Shown here in pieces: positions 25,856 through 34,409 of a stretch of 64,000 bases of DNA; positions within the stretch are counted from its first letter, which is position 1; each line of letters opens with the position of its first letter. A model generated the notes under the pieces. That model had not been told where the DNA came from and did not search any database. It worked only from the letters and a program-made list of their open reading frames with translations. A program made the position numbers and the translations under genes. This DNA comes from Rhodococcus sp. UNC23MFCrub1.1 (GTDB lineage: Bacteria > Actinomycetota > Actinomycetes > Mycobacteriales > Mycobacteriaceae): assembly GCF_000686025.1 (NCBI RefSeq), contig NZ_JMLQ01000006.1, forward strand, positions 62,001 through 126,000, given 5' to 3'.

Positions 25856-26440
25856 ATGGCAGGCGGAACCAAGCGGTTGCCGCGCGCCGTCCGCGAGCAG
25901 CAGATGCTCGACGCCGCCATCGAGGTGTTCTCCGAGAACGGCTTTCACAGCACGTCGATGGACTCCATCGCCGCACGGGCCGAGATCTCGAAACCCATGC
26001 TGTATCTGTACTACGGCAGCAAGGACGAACTCTTCGCCGCGTGCATCCATCGGGAGGGCCTCGAGTTCGTCGCTGCGATGACTCCCGCGGCGGACCCGAC
26101 GCTCACTCCCCGCGAGCAGTTGCGTAAGGCATTGCTCGGATTCCTCACGTTCGTGGACGAGCACCGCTCGTCGTGGATGGTGCTCTACCGGCAGGCGATC
26201 GGCCAGCAGGCCTTCGCCGGTCAGGTGCAGAGCAGCCGCGATCGGTTGATCAGCCTCACCGCGTCGCTGCTCGAGATGAGCACCAAGGACCCGCGGCCGG
26301 AACACAACTTCGGACTGATGGCCGTCGCCCTGGTCGGTGCCGGCGAGGCCGTGGCCGACAGGGTCGCCGGCGGCGAGATCGACGTGCACCAGGCGGTCGA
26401 CCTTCTCGAGAGCCTTGCGTGGCGGGGGCTTCGGGCCTGA
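25856..26440 (+). CDS. TetR-family transcriptional regulator, Rv0238-like
   Basis: A 194-residue TetR regulator. The N-terminal helix-turn-helix spans about residues 18-62 (TSMDSIAARAEISKPMLYLYYGSKDELF). The ligand-binding domain behind it has no recognised ligand class. A GGGGAGG Shine-Dalgarno lies before ATG 25856. It sits beside htdX-fabG4/fadA2, as Rv0238 does. It is the obvious local candidate to bind the TACTCG-NN-AGTAA palindromes near 28770 and 43577, but this has not been shown. Confidence 0.88.
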   Translation: MAGGTKRLPRAVREQQMLDAAIEVFSENGFHSTSMDSIAARAEISKPMLYLYYGSKDELFAACIHREGLEFVAAMTPAADPTLTPREQLRKALLGFLTFVDEHRSSWMVLYRQAIGQQAFAGQVQSSRDRLISLTASLLEMSTKDPRPEHNFGLMAVALVGAGEAVADRVAGGEIDVHQAVDLLESLAWRGLRA

Positions 26441-26449
26441 CGCCGTGAG

Positions 26450-26478
26450 GGCGGGGACCGCGAGACGCAGCCCCCGCC
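26450..26478. terminator. Convergent terminator TetR / htdX
   Basis: GGCGGGG (26450-26456) pairs with CCCCGCC (26472-26478) across a 15-nt loop in the 45-bp gap between the convergent genes. The stem is modest. Confidence 0.5.
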
Positions 26479-26485
26479 ACGACGA

Positions 26486-27376
26486 TCAGCGCAGGGTGCC
26501 CGTCAGGAACGGGTAGCCCTTCTTCGGGTGCTTCAGCGCCACGTCCCACTGCCCCGGACCGACGCCCGTGCCCACCCGCTCGGCGTACACGTTGATCTTG
26601 GCGGGCAACACGATCGGCTTGCCGAAGCGCACCGAGTACGTGACACGGTCCTGGATCTTGCCGTCGACGGCGCTGAGTACGGCCGCCGCACTCCACATCC
26701 CGTGAGCAATGGTGCGCGGGAAGCCGAAGGCCTTGGCGCCCAGCGACGAGACGTGGATCGGGTTGCGGTCACCACTCACCGCCGCGTAGCGCGAGATGGT
26801 CTTCTGGTCCACTCGCAGAGTCGAGGTGGGCGGCGGCGGGACCTCGTCGGCCGGCGGTGCCTCGCGAGGTCCACCGGACAGCGACGTCTTCTGGAGGCTG
26901 AGGAAGGTGGACGTCTGACGCCACACCAGCTCTCGGCCCACCGACACGTCGCTGACGACGTCGACGAGCAGTCCCTTCCGGTGCTCGCGGACGTTCTCCG
27001 CGTGCACCGCGATGTCGAGCGGCTCCGAGGTCCCGATGGGGCGGAAGCTCTCGATCACGTTCTCCGCGTGCACCGATCCCATGGCCGCAAACGGGAAGTC
27101 CTTGGACACCATGAGGGACATCACGGTGGGGAACACCAGGGTGAAGGGGTACGTCAGCGGCAGGGTGTCGCTGAGACGGAGGCCGGTCACCTTGGCGTAC
27201 GTCGCGAGGTTGTCCCGATCGATCCGGATTCCGCCGAGGGTGTACGTCGCGTCCGGTGCCGTCGGCGTGCGCTTGCCGCCGCCGATGATCGGCAGCGAGT
27301 CGAGAGCCGCGCGGGTGTAGATGTCGCGGATCCTCGGCGGACCGTCGAGCGGGATCACCGTGGCCACGTCGCTCAC
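26486..27376 (-). CDS. htdX: MaoC-type (3R)-hydroxyacyl-CoA dehydratase HtdX
   Basis: A 296-residue double hot-dog protein. The C-terminal half carries the hydratase-2 motif [26 protein letters not shown] (Asp and His catalytic). The N-terminal half is the degenerate hot-dog domain. The family dehydrates (3R)-hydroxyacyl-CoA, and in M. tuberculosis Rv0241c (HtdX) partners the FabG4 reductase. The GTG start at 27376 overlaps the fabG4 stop by 4 bases, so the two are co-translated. Role: acyl-CoA elongation or reverse beta-oxidation supplying long-chain lipids (inference from family and operon). Confidence 0.9.
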   Translation of the reverse strand: MSDVATVIPLDGPPRIRDIYTRAALDSLPIIGGGKRTPTAPDATYTLGGIRIDRDNLATYAKVTGLRLSDTLPLTYPFTLVFPTVMSLMVSKDFPFAAMGSVHAENVIESFRPIGTSEPLDIAVHAENVREHRKGLLVDVVSDVSVGRELVWRQTSTFLSLQKTSLSGGPREAPPADEVPPPPTSTLRVDQKTISRYAAVSGDRNPIHVSSLGAKAFGFPRTIAHGMWSAAAVLSAVDGKIQDRVTYSVRFGKPIVLPAKINVYAERVGTGVGPGQWDVALKHPKKGYPFLTGTLR

Positions 27377-28722
27377 GCTCCGATCAGGGACTGGCCGCAC
27401 ACGCGGACGATCTGACCGGTGACGGCGTTGGAGGCCGGGCTCGCGAAGTACGCGATGGTCTCCGCGACGTCGACGGTCTGGCCGCCCTGCAGCAGCGAGC
27501 TCATCCGGCGGCCGGCCTCGCGAGTGGCGAACGGAATGGCCGCGGTCATGGCCGTCTCGATGAAGCCGGGCGCCACCGCGTTGATGGTGATGTCCTTCTT
27601 CGCCAGTTCGGGTGCCTCGGCGTGCACCAGGCCGATGACGCCGGCCTTGGACGTGCCGTAGTTGGTCTGGCCGCGGTTGCCGGCGATGCCCGCGATGGAG
27701 GACACGTCGATCACGCGGCCGCCGTCGTTCAGCGTGCCGGACTTCACCAGAGCGGTGGTGAGGCGGTGCGGCGCTGCGAGGTTGACGCCGATGACGGAGT
27801 TCCACCGGCCGTCGTCCATGTTGGCGAGGAGCTTGTCGCGCGTGATGCCGGCGTTGTGGACGACGATGTCGAGGCCGCCGCTGTGGCGCTCCTTCACGTG
27901 CTTCTCGAGCACCTCGGCGGCGTCGGGAGCCGTGACGTCGAGTGCCAGCGACGTGCCGCCTACCTTGTTGGCGGTCTGCGAGAGGGCCTCGCCGGCCGCG
28001 GGGATGTCGGCGCAGATGACGTGCGCGCCGTCGCGTGAGAGAACCTCGGCGATGGTGGCGCCGATGCCACGGGCGGCGCCGGTGACCAGAGCGACCTTGC
28101 CTTCGAGTGGCCGGTCCCACGAGGCGGGAGCCGTGGACCCGTCCTTGCCGACGGCGATGACCTGGCCGGACACGAACGCGGACTTGGCCGAGAGCAGGAA
28201 GCGCAGGGTGGACTCGACACCGGACAGGTCCGGCGCGGCGTCGGGGGAGACGTAGACCAGCTGCGCGGTGCCGCCGCGGCGCAGTTCCTTGCCGACGCTG
28301 CGGGTGAAGCCCTCCAGGGCGCGCTGAGCGATGTGCTCCTCGATGTCGCCGGTCTCCTCGGGCGTGGTGCCGAGGACGACGACGCGGCTCGACGGTCCGA
28401 GGTTGCGGACCGCGGGCTGGAAGAACTGGTACAGCTGCTCGAGCTGCTCGATGTTCTCGATGCCGGTGGCGTCGAACACGAGGCCGCCCAGCTTGTCGTC
28501 GTGCGGGCTCGCGGCGGGGTAGTCCGAGAGCAGCACGCGCAGCGGCTCGACGAGGCGACCGCTGCCGCCGATCAGGACCGGGCCGGCGAGCGGAGGCTCA
28601 CCCGGCTGGTAGCGACGCAGAGTCTCCGGCTTCGGCAGTCCCGCCTGCTTGGCGAGAAACGCGCCGGGAGCAGAGGAGAGGAACTGCGAGTAGAGGTCAG
28701 GGGCTCCCTTGGTGGCTGCCAT
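27373..28722 (-). CDS. fabG4: High-molecular-weight 3-oxoacyl-reductase FabG4
   Basis: A 449-residue two-domain SDR. The N-terminal ~200 residues form a degenerate flavodoxin-like domain. The C-terminal domain has the NAD(H) motif [13 protein letters not shown] and HNAGITRDK, with the catalytic residues in VIDVSSIAG (Ser) and NYGTSKAG (Tyr, Lys). Size and layout match M. tuberculosis FabG4 (454 residues), which reduces 3-oxoacyl-CoA with NADH. First gene of the fabG4-htdX operon. An AGGTAGG Shine-Dalgarno precedes ATG 28722. Divergent from fadA2. Confidence 0.93.
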   Translation of the reverse strand: MAATKGAPDLYSQFLSSAPGAFLAKQAGLPKPETLRRYQPGEPPLAGPVLIGGSGRLVEPLRVLLSDYPAASPHDDKLGGLVFDATGIENIEQLEQLYQFFQPAVRNLGPSSRVVVLGTTPEETGDIEEHIAQRALEGFTRSVGKELRRGGTAQLVYVSPDAAPDLSGVESTLRFLLSAKSAFVSGQVIAVGKDGSTAPASWDRPLEGKVALVTGAARGIGATIAEVLSRDGAHVICADIPAAGEALSQTANKVGGTSLALDVTAPDAAEVLEKHVKERHSGGLDIVVHNAGITRDKLLANMDDGRWNSVIGVNLAAPHRLTTALVKSGTLNDGGRVIDVSSIAGIAGNRGQTNYGTSKAGVIGLVHAEAPELAKKDITINAVAPGFIETAMTAAIPFATREAGRRMSSLLQGGQTVDVAETIAYFASPASNAVTGQIVRVCGQSLIGA

Positions 28723-28767
28723 GTTCCTACCTTCGTGTCGGGTATGTCGAACGGTATCGACAAGTAA

Positions 28768-28791
28768 CTTACTCGTGAGTAAGAATAGAGT
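28768..28791. promoter_or_regulatory. TetR-type operator and -10 box between fabG4 and fadA2
   Basis: CTTACTC-GT-GAGTAAG (28768-28783) is a perfect 7-bp inverted repeat. Immediately after it is TAGAGT (28786-28791), a good -10 box for fadA2. A repressor bound here would block the fadA2 promoter and could also act on fabG4-htdX. The core TACTCGTGAGTAA recurs with small changes before fadE5. Confidence 0.7.
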
Positions 28792-28849
28792 CCACGACGA
28801 AGCGGCCCCGACTGTGGCCGCGCCATCTGCGCACAGGGAGAATCGTTCG

Positions 28850-30148
28850 ATGACCAGCAAAGAGAAGCGCCCCGTCGCGATCCTCGGTGGAAACAGAATA
28901 CCGTTCGCGCGCTCGAACAAGGTGTACGCCAACGCCTCGAACCAGGACATGTTGACGGCGGCCGTCGACGGTCTCGTCTCCCGCTTCAACCTGCAGGGTG
29001 AGCGGCTCGGCCTCGTGGCCGGTGGTGCGGTGCTCAAGCACAGCCGCGACTTCAACCTCAGCCGCGAGGTCGTCCTGGGCAGCGCGCTGAGCCCGTACAC
29101 CCCGGCGTTCGACCTGCAGCAGGCCTGCGGCACGAGCATGCAGACGGTCATCGCCGTCGGCGATGCCATCGCGTCGGGCCGGATCGACGTGGGAATCGGC
29201 AGCGGTGTCGACACCACGTCCGACGCGCCCATCAGCGTCAACAACGAGCTGCGCGAGTTCCTGCTCACGCTCAACCGGGCGAAGAGCACCGCCGACCGCC
29301 TCAAGCTGCTCGCGGGCGTCCGCCCGTCGATGCTGGGGATCGAGATCCCGAAGAACGGCGAGCCCCGCACCGGCATGTCGATGGGCGAGCACGCCGCCGT
29401 CACGGCCAAGGAGTTCGGCGTGCGCCGCGAGGACCAGGACGCCCTCGCCGCGGCCAGCCACCAGAACATGGCGAAGGCCTACGACAGTGGCTTCTTCGAC
29501 GACCTGGTCACCCCGTACCTCGGTCTCACCCGCGACGACAACCTGCGTCCGGACTCCACGGCCGAGAAGCTGGCCAAGCTCAAGCCCGTGTTCGGCACCT
29601 CGCTGGGCGACGCCACGATGACGGCCGGCAACTCGACGCCGCTCACCGACGGCGCGTCCTCCGTGCTGCTGTCCACCGACGAGTGGGCCGCGCAGCACAA
29701 CCTGCCGGTGCTCGCGCACCTGGTCGACTCCGAGTTCGCGGCCGTGGACTACATCCACGGCAACGGCTCCTACAAGGACGGCCTGCTCATGGCGCCGACG
29801 TACGCCATCCCGCGTCTGCTCGAGCGCAACGGCCTGACGCTGCAGGACTTCGACTACTACGAGATCCACGAGGCCTTCGCCTCCGTGGTGCTCGCGACGC
29901 TGCAGGCCTTCGAGAGCGACGAGTACTGCAAGGAGCGTCTGGGTCTCGACGGTGCGCTGGGATCGATCGATCGCAGCAAGCTGAACGTGAACGGCTCCTC
30001 GCTGGCCGCGGGTCACCCGTTCGCGGCGACCGGCGGACGCGTCGTGGCCACGCTCGCGAAGATGTTGGCGCAGAAGGGTTCCGGACGCGGACTCATCTCC
30101 ATCTGTGCCGCCGGTGGCCAGGGCATCACGGCCATCGTGGAGGCCTGA
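28850..30148 (+). CDS. fadA2: Acetyl-CoA acyltransferase (thiolase) FadA2
   Basis: A 432-residue thiolase catalysing the CoA-dependent cleavage of 3-ketoacyl-CoA or the reverse condensation. The nucleophilic Cys is in [10 protein letters not shown] (about residue 92). The catalytic His is in [26 protein letters not shown] and the proton-donor Cys of SICAAGGQG complete the active site. A GGGAG Shine-Dalgarno precedes ATG 28850. It is the counterpart of Rv0243 and is divergent from fabG4-htdX, with a shared operator between. A strong terminator follows. Confidence 0.95.
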   Translation: MTSKEKRPVAILGGNRIPFARSNKVYANASNQDMLTAAVDGLVSRFNLQGERLGLVAGGAVLKHSRDFNLSREVVLGSALSPYTPAFDLQQACGTSMQTVIAVGDAIASGRIDVGIGSGVDTTSDAPISVNNELREFLLTLNRAKSTADRLKLLAGVRPSMLGIEIPKNGEPRTGMSMGEHAAVTAKEFGVRREDQDALAAASHQNMAKAYDSGFFDDLVTPYLGLTRDDNLRPDSTAEKLAKLKPVFGTSLGDATMTAGNSTPLTDGASSVLLSTDEWAAQHNLPVLAHLVDSEFAAVDYIHGNGSYKDGLLMAPTYAIPRLLERNGLTLQDFDYYEIHEAFASVVLATLQAFESDEYCKERLGLDGALGSIDRSKLNVNGSSLAAGHPFAATGGRVVATLAKMLAQKGSGRGLISICAAGGQGITAIVEA

Positions 30149-30166
30149 GCCTCCCGTACCGAACAC

Positions 30167-30199
30167 GAGGACCCGGCTGCGAGGGGTGGCCGGGTCCTC
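30167..30199 (+). terminator. fadA2 terminator
   Basis: GAGGACCCGGC (30167-30177) pairs perfectly with GCCGGGTCCTC (30189-30199) across an 11-nt loop. It starts 18 bases after the fadA2 stop. It separates fadA2 from the reverse transcriptase region. Confidence 0.82.
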
Positions 30200-30254
30200 T
30201 GCCGTTTCCCGGACCGAGCGGTCTGCGTCTGGCACAGTGGCGGGGTGCAGCGGT

Positions 30255-30398
30255 GGCGAGGCGAGAGTGGGTCCTGCGCGACCCTCCTCGAGGGCAACCC
30301 TCGGGAACATTCACGGAATCGGGCACTGCGTCCGACGCAGCGATGCACGCTTCGCGTGCTGGCCTGCGACGACGACGAGAGTCTCAGGTCGCCTCGCC
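30255..30398 (+). ncRNA. Candidate retron msr-msd RNA upstream of reverse transcriptase
   Basis: A perfect 10-bp inverted repeat, GGCGAGGCGA (30255-30264) and TCGCCTCGCC (30389-30398), encloses about 124 nt that folds into four hairpins. These are GGGTC/GACCC (30269-30284), CGAGGG/CCCTCG (30289-30303), CTGCGT/ACGCAG (30326-30340) and GCACGC/GCGTGC (30345-30359). The block ends 31 bases before the reverse transcriptase ATG. This is the a1/a2-flanked layout of retron RNAs. A 10-bp repeat can arise by chance in GC-rich DNA, so the call relies on position; no experimental or covariance support is available here. Confidence 0.45.
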
Positions 30399-30429
30399 CC
30401 GCCGCACGTCCTCGGTCCACTGCTCGCTG

Positions 30430-31692
30430 ATGTCCGAGTCGTTCTGGCATCACCGCACGGCGCGGATGATCGCACCGCGCCTGGTCGACATCGCGTGGAA
30501 CAGCACCGAGCTCGGTGAGGTGCTGGCCCGGTTCGAGCACGTCGCGGACGTCGAGACCCTCATCACCAGGCTCCTCGAGCGGCGCAACCATGCACCCGAT
30601 TCGACGGAGGTCGCCGCCGAACTCCTCGAGGTCATCGGGTATCCCGGTGATCCGTTCGTCCTCCCCGCGCCGCCCGTCCGTCCCACTCCGGCGGTGCGCT
30701 TCGGGGTTCCCGCGTTCGCGACGACCGCCGAGCTCGCCGCGTCCCTGGACGTCACCGTCTCCGAACTCGACTGGTTCGCCGACGTCGGCGGCTGGTTGCG
30801 TCGGGCGGCTCCGCCGCTGCGCCACTACCGGGCTCGTGAGGTGGCGAAGAGTCGCGGCGGGACGCGCATCCTGGAGATTCCCAAGCCGCGACTGCGCGAG
30901 ATGCAGCGGCGCGTGCTCCACCGCGTCCTCGATCACGTGGTGCCGCATCCTGCCGCTCACGGTTTCCGGGCCGGTCGGAGTGCCGTGACCTTCGCGCGCC
31001 CGCACGAGGGCCGGGACGTCGTCGTCCGGGTCGATCTCGCGGACTTCTTCCCGACGGTGACGAGGCCGCGCGTGCGCGCCGTCTTCGAGGCCTGCGGGTA
31101 CCCGTACCGGGTGGCGTCGGTCCTCGCCGGCATCTGCACCACCGCGATGCCGGTCGACGAGGTCGCCGGTCTGCCCCGGACTCAGGCGGCACTGCTGCGC
31201 GTCCCGCACCTCCCGCAGGGGGCACCGACCTCGCCCGCGCTCGCCAATCTGGTGGCCCGCGGACTCGACCGTCGCGTCGCGGGTCTCGCCCGCGCCCGTG
31301 GGCTCGTCTACACCCGCTACGCCGACGACCTGGCGCTGTCGGGCCCGTCGGACACCGATGTGGGCACGCTCCTCTGGGCGCTCGACCGCATCGTGCGCGA
31401 CGAGGGCTACGTGGTGAACGGTGACAAGACTCACGTCGCGCGTGCTCACCGTCGGCAGACGCTGGCCGGGCTGGTGGTGAACGAGAGTGCCGCGGCGCCC
31501 CGCGACCGCTACGACGCACTCCGCGCGCTGCTCCACAACAGTGTTCGTACCGGTGCCGCTGCCCAGAATCGTGCAGGTGTACCGGACTTCCGTGCCTCGG
31601 TGTACGGGCAGATCGCCTGGATCGGCGAAAGCAGTCCTTCGCGGCGGTCACGACTTCTGGCCATGGCTGAACGGGTCGATTGGGACTCCTGA
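30430..31692 (+). CDS. Retron-type reverse transcriptase
   Basis: A 420-residue RNA-directed DNA polymerase. Recognisable RT elements are RILEIPKPRLREMQRRVL before the HGFRAGRS motif, VDLADFFPTV (201-210, first catalytic Asp), LPQGAPTSPALANL (from 261), the YADD box at 297-300, and the NGDKTH / LAGLVVN thumb-side motifs. There is no maturase, endonuclease or integrase domain, so it is retron/defence-type and not a group II intron. The first ~110 residues extend beyond a minimal retron RT. ATG 30430 was chosen; an in-frame ATG at 30343 lies inside the structured leader. It is absent from the syntenic M. tuberculosis block, so probably acquired. Confidence 0.88.
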   Translation: MSESFWHHRTARMIAPRLVDIAWNSTELGEVLARFEHVADVETLITRLLERRNHAPDSTEVAAELLEVIGYPGDPFVLPAPPVRPTPAVRFGVPAFATTAELAASLDVTVSELDWFADVGGWLRRAAPPLRHYRAREVAKSRGGTRILEIPKPRLREMQRRVLHRVLDHVVPHPAAHGFRAGRSAVTFARPHEGRDVVVRVDLADFFPTVTRPRVRAVFEACGYPYRVASVLAGICTTAMPVDEVAGLPRTQAALLRVPHLPQGAPTSPALANLVARGLDRRVAGLARARGLVYTRYADDLALSGPSDTDVGTLLWALDRIVRDEGYVVNGDKTHVARAHRRQTLAGLVVNESAAAPRDRYDALRALLHNSVRTGAAAQNRAGVPDFRASVYGQIAWIGESSPSRRSRLLAMAERVDWDS

Positions 31693-31748
31693 CAGATCCG
31701 GGACGTTCGGTCTGATTCGAGTTGTAACGAGTGCGGTCGTCCGGCGAT

Positions 31749-31819
31749 ACTCCTCATGGCTCCGCATCGCTGCCTGACCCCCGACCCGGCAGCGGTGCGG
31801 AGCCGTCTTCGTGAGGAGT
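31749..31819 (+). terminator. 71-nt near-perfect hairpin after the reverse transcriptase
   Basis: GGCTCCGCATCGCTGCC (31758-31774) pairs with GGCAGCGGTGCGGAGCC (31788-31804) with only one G-T wobble. An outer stem ACTCCTCA (31749-31756) with TGAGGAGT (31812-31819) extends it, giving 25 paired positions. It probably terminates the RT transcript, but its length is unusual and there is no T-tract. The rest of the 200-bp gap (31693-31892) shows nothing else clear apart from the GGAAGGGAG Shine-Dalgarno of the next gene. Confidence 0.6.
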
Positions 31820-31892
31820 CGGGCTCCGACCCCAGTGGGTAGGCTCGAGCAGAGGGCGAACGCGCCTGTTCAGCACGACGGAAGGGAGCCGG

Positions 31893-33632
31893 GTGACCGA
31901 GGACGTACCGGCGCAGCACGAGCACCGGACCGCCCCCGAGGGCACGCGCTCCACCCGCCGGCGCACGATCGCGCTGTCCGCGGCCGGCGGCGTCGTCGCC
32001 GTGGCCGTGGCCGCGCTCCTGTACGCCGCCGACTGGTTCACCTCCACCGGTGACATCCCCCGCGGCGTGACCGTCGCGGGCGTCGAGGTCGGCGGCCGCA
32101 GTGTGGCGGAGGCGGACAACCGGCTCCGCGACGCCCTGGGTCCGCGCACCGACGCCCCGGTGGACGTACGCGCGGACGATGTCGCCGCCACCCTCACCCC
32201 GGCCGCCGCCGGTCTCGGAATCGACTGGGCCGCAACCCTCGATCGTGCCGGCGACCAGCCTCTCTCCCCGTTCACCAGGCTCGCGTCGTTCTTCGGCACC
32301 CGCGAGATCGGTGTCGTGTCCACTGTCGACGACGCGGCACTCACCGCCGCCGTCGGGTCGTTGTCCCTGCAGGTCGACCGCCCCGCGGTGGAGGGCGACG
32401 TGGTCATCGAGGCCGGCGTGCCCCGCGCCGTCGGACCCGTTCCCGGACGCACGCTCGACGTACCGGGTGCGGCGTCCGCGTTCCGCACCGACTGGGCCGA
32501 GGGCGGTCCGGTGGAGCTCCCCGTCGTCGTCGAGGACGTCGAGGTCGACGCTGCCGCGATCGACGCGGCGATCCAGGACGTGGCGACGCCCGCGGTGTCG
32601 GCGCCGGTGGTCGTGACCGGCGAGGACGGTGCGACGACGACGCTCGCACCCGATCGCGTCGGCGAGGTCCTGAGCTTCGAACCGGACGACGACGGCGGTC
32701 TGCGACCGGTGTACGACACGAATACCGCGATCGGCATCCTCGCGCCCGGGCTGGCGGCCACCGAGACCCGGCCCGTCGACGCGCGCTTCGACTTCTCCGG
32801 GGGCCGACCCGTGGTGGTTCCGTCCGTCGACGGCACCGAGGTGCGCTGGCCGGAGACACTGGCCACCCTGCCGGACCTGCTGGCGGCGTCCGGTGACGCG
32901 CGCACCACCGTCGCGCAGTACGGACCGCGTCCGGCGGCACTGACCACGGACGCGGCGAACGCTCTCGGAATCCGGGAAGTGATCAGCGAGTACACGACCG
33001 GCGGGTTCGAGTACGCGTCGGGTGTCAACATCGGTCTCACGGCGGACATCGTGAACGGCGCCGTGGTGAAGCCGGGCGAGACGTTCTCACTCAATGGCTA
33101 CACCGGTCCCCGCGGGACGGCGCAGGGGTTCGTCGAGTCGGGCATCATCGACAACGGCCGACCCGATCGCGCCGTCGGCGGAGGCATCAGCCAGTTCGCC
33201 ACCACCCTGTACAACGCCGGCTACTTCGGCGGCATGGACGACGTCGATCACACCGAACACAGCTACTACATCAGCCGCTACCCCGAGGCCCGCGAGGCGA
33301 CGGTCTTCGAGGGCGCGATCGATCTGCAGTTCCGGAACCCGGCGTCGACGGGTGTGGTCGTCGAGTCGTTCGCCGACGGATCCTCCGTCACCGTGCGGTT
33401 GTGGGGCACCAAGACCGTCGAGGTGGAGTCGATCACCGGCTCCCGCAGCCGACCCACCACGCCGGACACCGTCCGGCTGCCGCGCGGAGAGCAATGTGTC
33501 GCGTCGAGCGGAGCGCCCGGCTTCACCACCAGCGACACCCGGATCATCCGCGACGCGGCGACGGGTGCGGAGATCTCGCGGAACACGCGCACGGTGCGCT
33601 ACGACCCGGTGCCGATCGTCCGCTGCGAGTGA
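31893..33632 (+). CDS. VanW-family protein with peptidoglycan-binding-like domains
   Basis: A 579-residue protein. A short cytoplasmic N-terminus and one membrane helix (about residues 25-45) are followed by two repeats of the PG_binding_4-like type (about 60-170 and 190-300). A VanW domain (about 370-500) includes VNIGLTADIVNGAVVKPGE and AVGGGISQFATTLYNAGYFGG. The product is probably anchored and extracytoplasmic. VanW is found beside some vancomycin-resistance genes, but its activity is unknown and no van genes lie here. Start GTG 31893 follows a GGAAGGGAG site. Confidence 0.85.
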   Translation: MTEDVPAQHEHRTAPEGTRSTRRRTIALSAAGGVVAVAVAALLYAADWFTSTGDIPRGVTVAGVEVGGRSVAEADNRLRDALGPRTDAPVDVRADDVAATLTPAAAGLGIDWAATLDRAGDQPLSPFTRLASFFGTREIGVVSTVDDAALTAAVGSLSLQVDRPAVEGDVVIEAGVPRAVGPVPGRTLDVPGAASAFRTDWAEGGPVELPVVVEDVEVDAAAIDAAIQDVATPAVSAPVVVTGEDGATTTLAPDRVGEVLSFEPDDDGGLRPVYDTNTAIGILAPGLAATETRPVDARFDFSGGRPVVVPSVDGTEVRWPETLATLPDLLAASGDARTTVAQYGPRPAALTTDAANALGIREVISEYTTGGFEYASGVNIGLTADIVNGAVVKPGETFSLNGYTGPRGTAQGFVESGIIDNGRPDRAVGGGISQFATTLYNAGYFGGMDDVDHTEHSYYISRYPEAREATVFEGAIDLQFRNPASTGVVVESFADGSSVTVRLWGTKTVEVESITGSRSRPTTPDTVRLPRGEQCVASSGAPGFTTSDTRIIRDAATGAEISRNTRTVRYDPVPIVRCE

Positions 33633-33656
33633 GGCCCGCCGTTGGGCTCGGCGTGA

Positions 33657-34244
<588 letters not shown>

Positions 34245-34349
34245 GTCTCGTCCTCCGATGTCGAGCGAGAATCCGCGGATCCGCAGATTTCCGAGCGATC
34301 GGGTGGCTCCGGACGCGCGCCTGGCGATCCACGCATCCGCCGTGGACTT

Positions 34350-34394
34350 TCAGTTAATCATCGTTTACTGTCCTGGTTAGTGAGTGTTAACTGA
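34350..34394. promoter_or_regulatory. AT-rich promoter/operator region of leucine operon
   Basis: In the 165-bp gap before accD, an unusually AT-rich stretch carries the inverted repeat TCAGTTAA (34350-34357) and TTAACTGA (34387-34394). Between the arms is GTTTACTGTCCTGGTTAGTGAG, which contains further AGT/ACT half-sites. A TetR- or GntR-type operator for the acyl-CoA operon is likely; the regulator is not in the window as far as can be told. Confidence 0.5.
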
Positions 34395-34409
34395 CGGACG
34401 GGCTGAGCG

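Noticed and set aside
30343..30345. In-frame ATG at 30343 as the reverse transcriptase start
   Set aside because: It falls at the edge of a hairpin in the structured leader and adds an Arg/Ser-rich, non-RT-like stretch; ATG 30430 fits better, though it is not proven.
30430..31692. Group II intron reverse transcriptase
   Set aside because: No maturase or HNH domain and no intron-like ends; the gene stands alone with retron-type motifs.
31893..33632. Vancomycin-resistance gene cluster
   Set aside because: The VanW domain alone is widespread; no vanHAX-type genes or two-component system lie nearby.
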